From contig CAKQYA010000057.1 of assembly GCA_934293005.1 (NCBI GenBank), forward strand, positions 1-6,610: a DNA stretch of 6,610 nucleotides, given 5' to 3'. The position numbers were made by a program, and so were the translations under genes. Below are positions 4,639-6,610 of the stretch, piece by piece (the stretch's first letter is position 1; each line of letters opens with the position of its first letter). The notes below the pieces were generated by a model. That model was not told the DNA's origin and did no database searches. It saw only the letters and a program-made list of their open reading frames with translations. The stretch comes from an uncultured Bacteroidaceae bacterium. GTDB taxonomy: Bacteria; Bacteroidota; Bacteroidia; Bacteroidales; Bacteroidaceae.

Positions 4639-5826
4639 TCACAACCTAACCTTATTGCCATTCACTATATAAACTCCTTCTGGTAGTGGTATCTGATAGG
4701 TGTTTCCACCTTTGACATGCAATGTATCTATTACGGCTCCGCTGACACTTGCAATTATGACAATGCCCTCATGTTTGGGAGTGATGGTCAGAAGTCCTTT
4801 CTTGCACGATATCTCTCCCTGTCCTACAGATGCCACGCGTATGTCGGCTGACTCTGGGGATGTGATATGGACAAGACAACTGCCAAACACATCGCTGCCA
4901 TCAATGGCTGTTGCTTTCACATTGCTATAGCCTGATGCTATGCCTATCACCATTCCATTGTCTGACACAAACGCTACATCTTCATTTGAACTGGTCCACT
5001 TGACTCCCTTATATGTGGCGTTGCTTGGCATGATGGCAACTGACAGAGAGGCTCGCTCGCCTACTTTAAGTTCCAGTTCTTGGGAGCCGAGTTCTATCTT
5101 ATCGACATACACAGGCTCCACCACAATATCGCATCGAGCACTCACTCCATTATTTGCCATGCAAGTTATGGTCGACTGCCCACACATCTTTGCTATTGCC
5201 TTTCCATTGCTGTCGATGGATGCAACAGATGGATTGCTGCTTGACCACGTCAATGTGGTTTCTGATCCTTCTTCATATATCTGTGGCACAAACTGATAGC
5301 TGTCGCCTACATGCATTGTTTGATTGCTGGGCATCACAATGCTTGTGACTTTCGGCTTTTCTGACACAACGATATGGTAGGTCACAAAATAATCCGCATC
5401 TGTGTACACGACTGGCATAACGCCTTTACGCTGGCAGCAATGCACGTGTGTCAGCACCGTATAGGTACCTGCTTTCAGCGCTTTTGCGTAGAATGGGCAG
5501 TAGAAACCGTTCAGATAACCATTGGTGTTCATCGATGGATAGAATGTTCTGGTCTTTGAGCCTGCGTGAACAGACAACGCAGTGTCATCAGACACTTTCC
5601 TAAGACTTGTGGAAATGCAACTGAAACCTGATGCCTTCGAAGACACGACTGACCATGGACTCAATGTGACACTTTTACCCACAGTTGTATTGATTATTTT
5701 CTCTAAATTTATGCCGCTTCTTGTCGTCGCTGTCGTTGAGCTGGCTGCAATGCTTTCATCATTCAAGATCTGCGCTCTGGTGAGGGCTGCACATAATAGA
5801 AATATTAGCAGAATTAAATGTTTCAT
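4639..5826 (-). CDS. Secreted protein with bacterial Ig-like (Big_2) domains and T9SS-like C-terminus
   Basis: The product has 395 residues from the ATG at 5826. This start, rather than the open ATG 105 nt upstream, places a classic signal peptide first (Lys-His, a leucine-rich core, cleavage near ALTRAQ, residues 14-19). Residues 40-155 form a unique beta-rich domain with several cysteines (FYCPFY, HVHCCQ). Two Big_2-type Ig domains follow, about 158-236 and 240-322. Each carries the hallmark 'WSSSNPSVASID-x-x-G' / 'WTSSNEDVAFVSDNG' and a basic-to-valine G-x-A-x-I/V start. The last 65 residues (GLLTITP, IASVSGAVIDTL, LPEGVYIVNGNKVRL) resemble the C-terminal sorting or Ig-like tail of Bacteroidota type IX-secreted proteins. 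It is probably surface-exposed or extracellular, with an adhesive or structural role, substrate unknown. It is flanked on both sides by copies of the hairpin repeat. Confidence 0.82.
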   Translation of the reverse strand: MKHLILLIFLLCAALTRAQILNDESIAASSTTATTRSGINLEKIINTTVGKSVTLSPWSVVSSKASGFSCISTSLRKVSDDTALSVHAGSKTRTFYPSMNTNGYLNGFYCPFYAKALKAGTYTVLTHVHCCQRKGVMPVVYTDADYFVTYHIVVSEKPKVTSIVMPSNQTMHVGDSYQFVPQIYEEGSETTLTWSSSNPSVASIDSNGKAIAKMCGQSTITCMANNGVSARCDIVVEPVYVDKIELGSQELELKVGERASLSVAIMPSNATYKGVKWTSSNEDVAFVSDNGMVIGIASGYSNVKATAIDGSDVFGSCLVHITSPESADIRVASVGQGEISCKKGLLTITPKHEGIVIIASVSGAVIDTLHVKGGNTYQIPLPEGVYIVNGNKVRL

Positions 5827-5860
5827 AAACTGTGACTTTATTATTAACATGAATTTTGTT

Positions 5861-6073
5861 GATTTGTCTGATGCCGTGTGGGAGTGTATAAAACAAAAAC
5901 CTTGATAAACACCCTGTAGGGCAACTCTCATGCTTCGAGTTTATGATGGTGGATGTCTCTGATGCTTTTACGTGAACGAGTTCACGACGTGCGTCAGAGA
6001 CATTCACCATCATGTGCTATACAGCACATTGCCCCACAGGGCGATAAACAGGATAAAAACCGCTGTGCAGATG
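5861..6073 (-). repeat. Hairpin-rich repeat, copy C2, upstream of the Ig-domain gene
   Basis: The core 5893-6073 matches copy C4 over 181 nt with about 11 differences counted by eye; weaker similarity continues to 5861. Read on the minus strand it forms a closing stem (6041-6029 with 5924-5912), a short hairpin AGCAC/GTGCT (6027-6014), a 71-nt hairpin (6013-5943) and a hairpin AACTC[GAAGCATGA]GAGTT (5941-5923). GATAAACA flanks the structure directly at 5904-5911 and 6043-6050. It ends about 35 nt before the Ig gene ATG, so it would lie in or just before its leader. Confidence 0.8.
5943..6013. repeat. 71-bp imperfect palindrome (long hairpin of C2)
   Basis: ATGATGGTGGATGTCTCTGA (5943-5962) pairs with TCAGAGACATTCACCATCAT (5994-6013) with one mismatch. 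After an asymmetric interior loop, the apex CGTGAAC (5971-5977) pairs with GTTCACG (5980-5986) around GA. The same hairpin recurs in C4 at 6416-6486. Confidence 0.85.
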
Positions 6074-6115
6074 AGTGGGAGGTTGGTGGCCTCATGGTGT
6101 GGTAGCACATTTATA

Positions 6116-6318
6116 TGATTGTATGATACTCCGCATGGGGTTTATCGGCGAAGCCCGGTTTTTCGCCATGGGGCGAACGTGTGCTGAACAGCACTTGATG
6201 GAAGTTGTCTCGGCTGGGCGTCGGGAATCTCGTTCACGGAAGAACTGCTGAGACAAATTACATCAATGACTCGAAGTATGAGAGTTGACGCCACAGGGGT
6301 TTTTATACTGTTTTTGTT
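6116..6318 (+). repeat. Hairpin-rich repeat, copy C3 (inverted, diverged)
   Basis: This is the same architecture as C2 and C4 but on the opposite strand. In order it has the short hairpin GTGCT[GAAC]AGCAC (6181-6194), the long hairpin (6195-6266), and GACTC[GAAGTATGA]GAGTT (6268-6286). A shortened closing stem pairs CCATGGGGCG (6166-6175) with CGCCACAGG (6289-6297). It differs at many positions from C2, yet the long stem stays paired (TTGATG/CATCAA and TTGTCTC/GAGACAA replace ATGATG/CATCAT and ATGTCTC/GAGACAT). Two extra hairpins precede the closing stem: ACTCC[GCAT]GGGGT (6128-6141) and GGCGAA/TTCGCC (6147-6167). These are shared with C1 but absent from C2 and C4. Confidence 0.7.
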
Positions 6319-6329
6319 TAATACAGATT

Positions 6330-6546
6330 GATATATCTGATGATGTGCGTGTGGGTGTGTGTGAGACAAAAACCTATATAAACACCCTGTGGGCAAACTC
6401 TCATTCTTCGAGTTTATGATGGTGGATGTTTCTGATGCCCTTACGTGAACGAGTTCACGACGTGCGTCAGAGACATTCACCATCATGTGCTATGCAGCAC
6501 ATTGCCCCACAGGGCGATAAACAGGATAAAAAACGCTGTGCAGATG
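6330..6546 (-). repeat. Hairpin-rich repeat, copy C4
   Basis: Near-identical to C2 over the core 6366-6546. Its closing stem is better than in C2 (CCCTGTGGGCAA at 6385-6396 against TTGCCCCACAGGG at 6502-6514, one bulged base). The hairpin AAACTC[GAAGAATGA]GAGTTT is one pair longer. The short hairpin (6487-6500) keeps its stem while the loop changes. Its outer end lies 16 bp from the stop of the gene entering at the right edge. Confidence 0.8.
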
Positions 6547-6562
6547 GTAAAACTATAATAAA

Positions 6563-6610
6563 TCATCGTGCATAATGTTCCACTTCATCCAAATTCACAT
6601 CCGCCAAGTC
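6563..6610 (-). CDS. 3' end of a gene entering at the right edge
   Basis: The minus strand is open from the edge and reads DLADVNLDEVEHYAR before a TGA at 6565-6563. The acidic, helical composition and the position just before the repeat cluster fit the true end of a gene, but 15 codons cannot identify it. Chance is a real alternative. Confidence 0.35.
   Translation of the reverse strand, partial: DLADVNLDEVEHYAR

Noticed and set aside
4369..4686. Plus-strand open frames over 4369-4686
   Set aside because: They are antisense to the rmlC remnant and cross the junction into repeat C1, with no family-like features.
4700..5905. Several plus-strand open frames opposite the Ig-domain gene
   Set aside because: They are shadows of the minus-strand coding sequence, which has a signal peptide and recognisable domains.
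5827..5931. Upstream start at 5931 for the Ig-domain protein
   Set aside because: It would add 35 residues derived from the repeat element in front of a well-formed signal peptide; the ATG at 5826 is the natural start.
5759..6013. Minus-strand open frame of 84 codons starting MMVNVSDARREL, and a similar 114-codon frame at 6142-6486
   Set aside because: Both begin at the base of the long palindrome and translate its hairpin arms. Their similarity comes from the repeated DNA. They diverge outside the repeat, and one overlaps the Ig-domain gene's signal-peptide region in another frame.
5893..6073. Integron attC site or tRNA-like gene suggested by the folded shape
   Set aside because: I see no attC core (GTTRRRY/RYYYAAC) at the stem ends, no integrase in the window, and no tRNA invariant bases or acceptor CCA. 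The 71-nt hairpin is far too long for a tRNA arm.
5893..6546. CRISPR array
   Set aside because: The repeats are long, few, include an inverted copy and have internal dyad symmetry, with no regular spacers and no cas genes.

Overview
The window looks like a Bacteroidota chromosome, most likely Prevotella/Segatella or Bacteroides. The evidence is three promoters of the Bacteroidota type (TTTG, about 20 bp, TAnnTTTG), an IS66 element with the separate small tnpA and tnpB genes usual there, a secreted Ig-domain protein with a C-terminus like a type IX sorting tail, and the absence of strong Shine-Dalgarno sites. Every credible gene reads on the minus strand, so the biological order runs from right to left. 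The genus is inferred from memory of protein families, not from a search.

Right part (about 4340-6610). The 3' tip of a gene enters at the right edge. It is followed by a 730-base non-coding stretch holding three copies of a hairpin-rich repeat of about 200 bp (C4, C3, C2; C3 is inverted). Next come a secreted protein with two Big_2-like Ig domains and a fourth, internally deleted repeat copy (C1). One edge of C1 coincides with the point where an rmlC (dTDP-4-dehydrorhamnose 3,5-epimerase) gene is cut off, so only its last 58 codons remain. The full repeat copies fold into a closing stem plus three hairpins. The inverted copy C3 keeps the long hairpin through compensatory changes. This is the most interesting unexplained structure in the window.

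Middle (about 2400-4260). A 32-codon ORF and a 131-codon gene of unknown function are preceded by a palindrome flanked by direct repeats. Next is a two-gene operon with overlapping ends: a Panacea/SocA-like (DUF4065) antitoxin, then a 156-residue protein that is probably its toxin. This operon has a clear promoter and operator-like inverted repeats.

Left part (1-2300). An isolated IS66-type terminus lies at 2262-2291, with a 58-codon ORF just inside it. It is followed by an XRE-family regulator and an ImmA/IrrE-family zinc peptidase with overlapping ends, which is a second toxin-antitoxin or phage-repressor-type module. A perfect hairpin ends this operon. Directly beyond it lies the left end of an IS66 element with intact tnpA, truncated tnpB and an internal piece of tnpC, the result of a large internal deletion. 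Overall this is an accessory island: two stress or defence-like modules, broken transposons, a broken surface-sugar gene and a repeat cluster.
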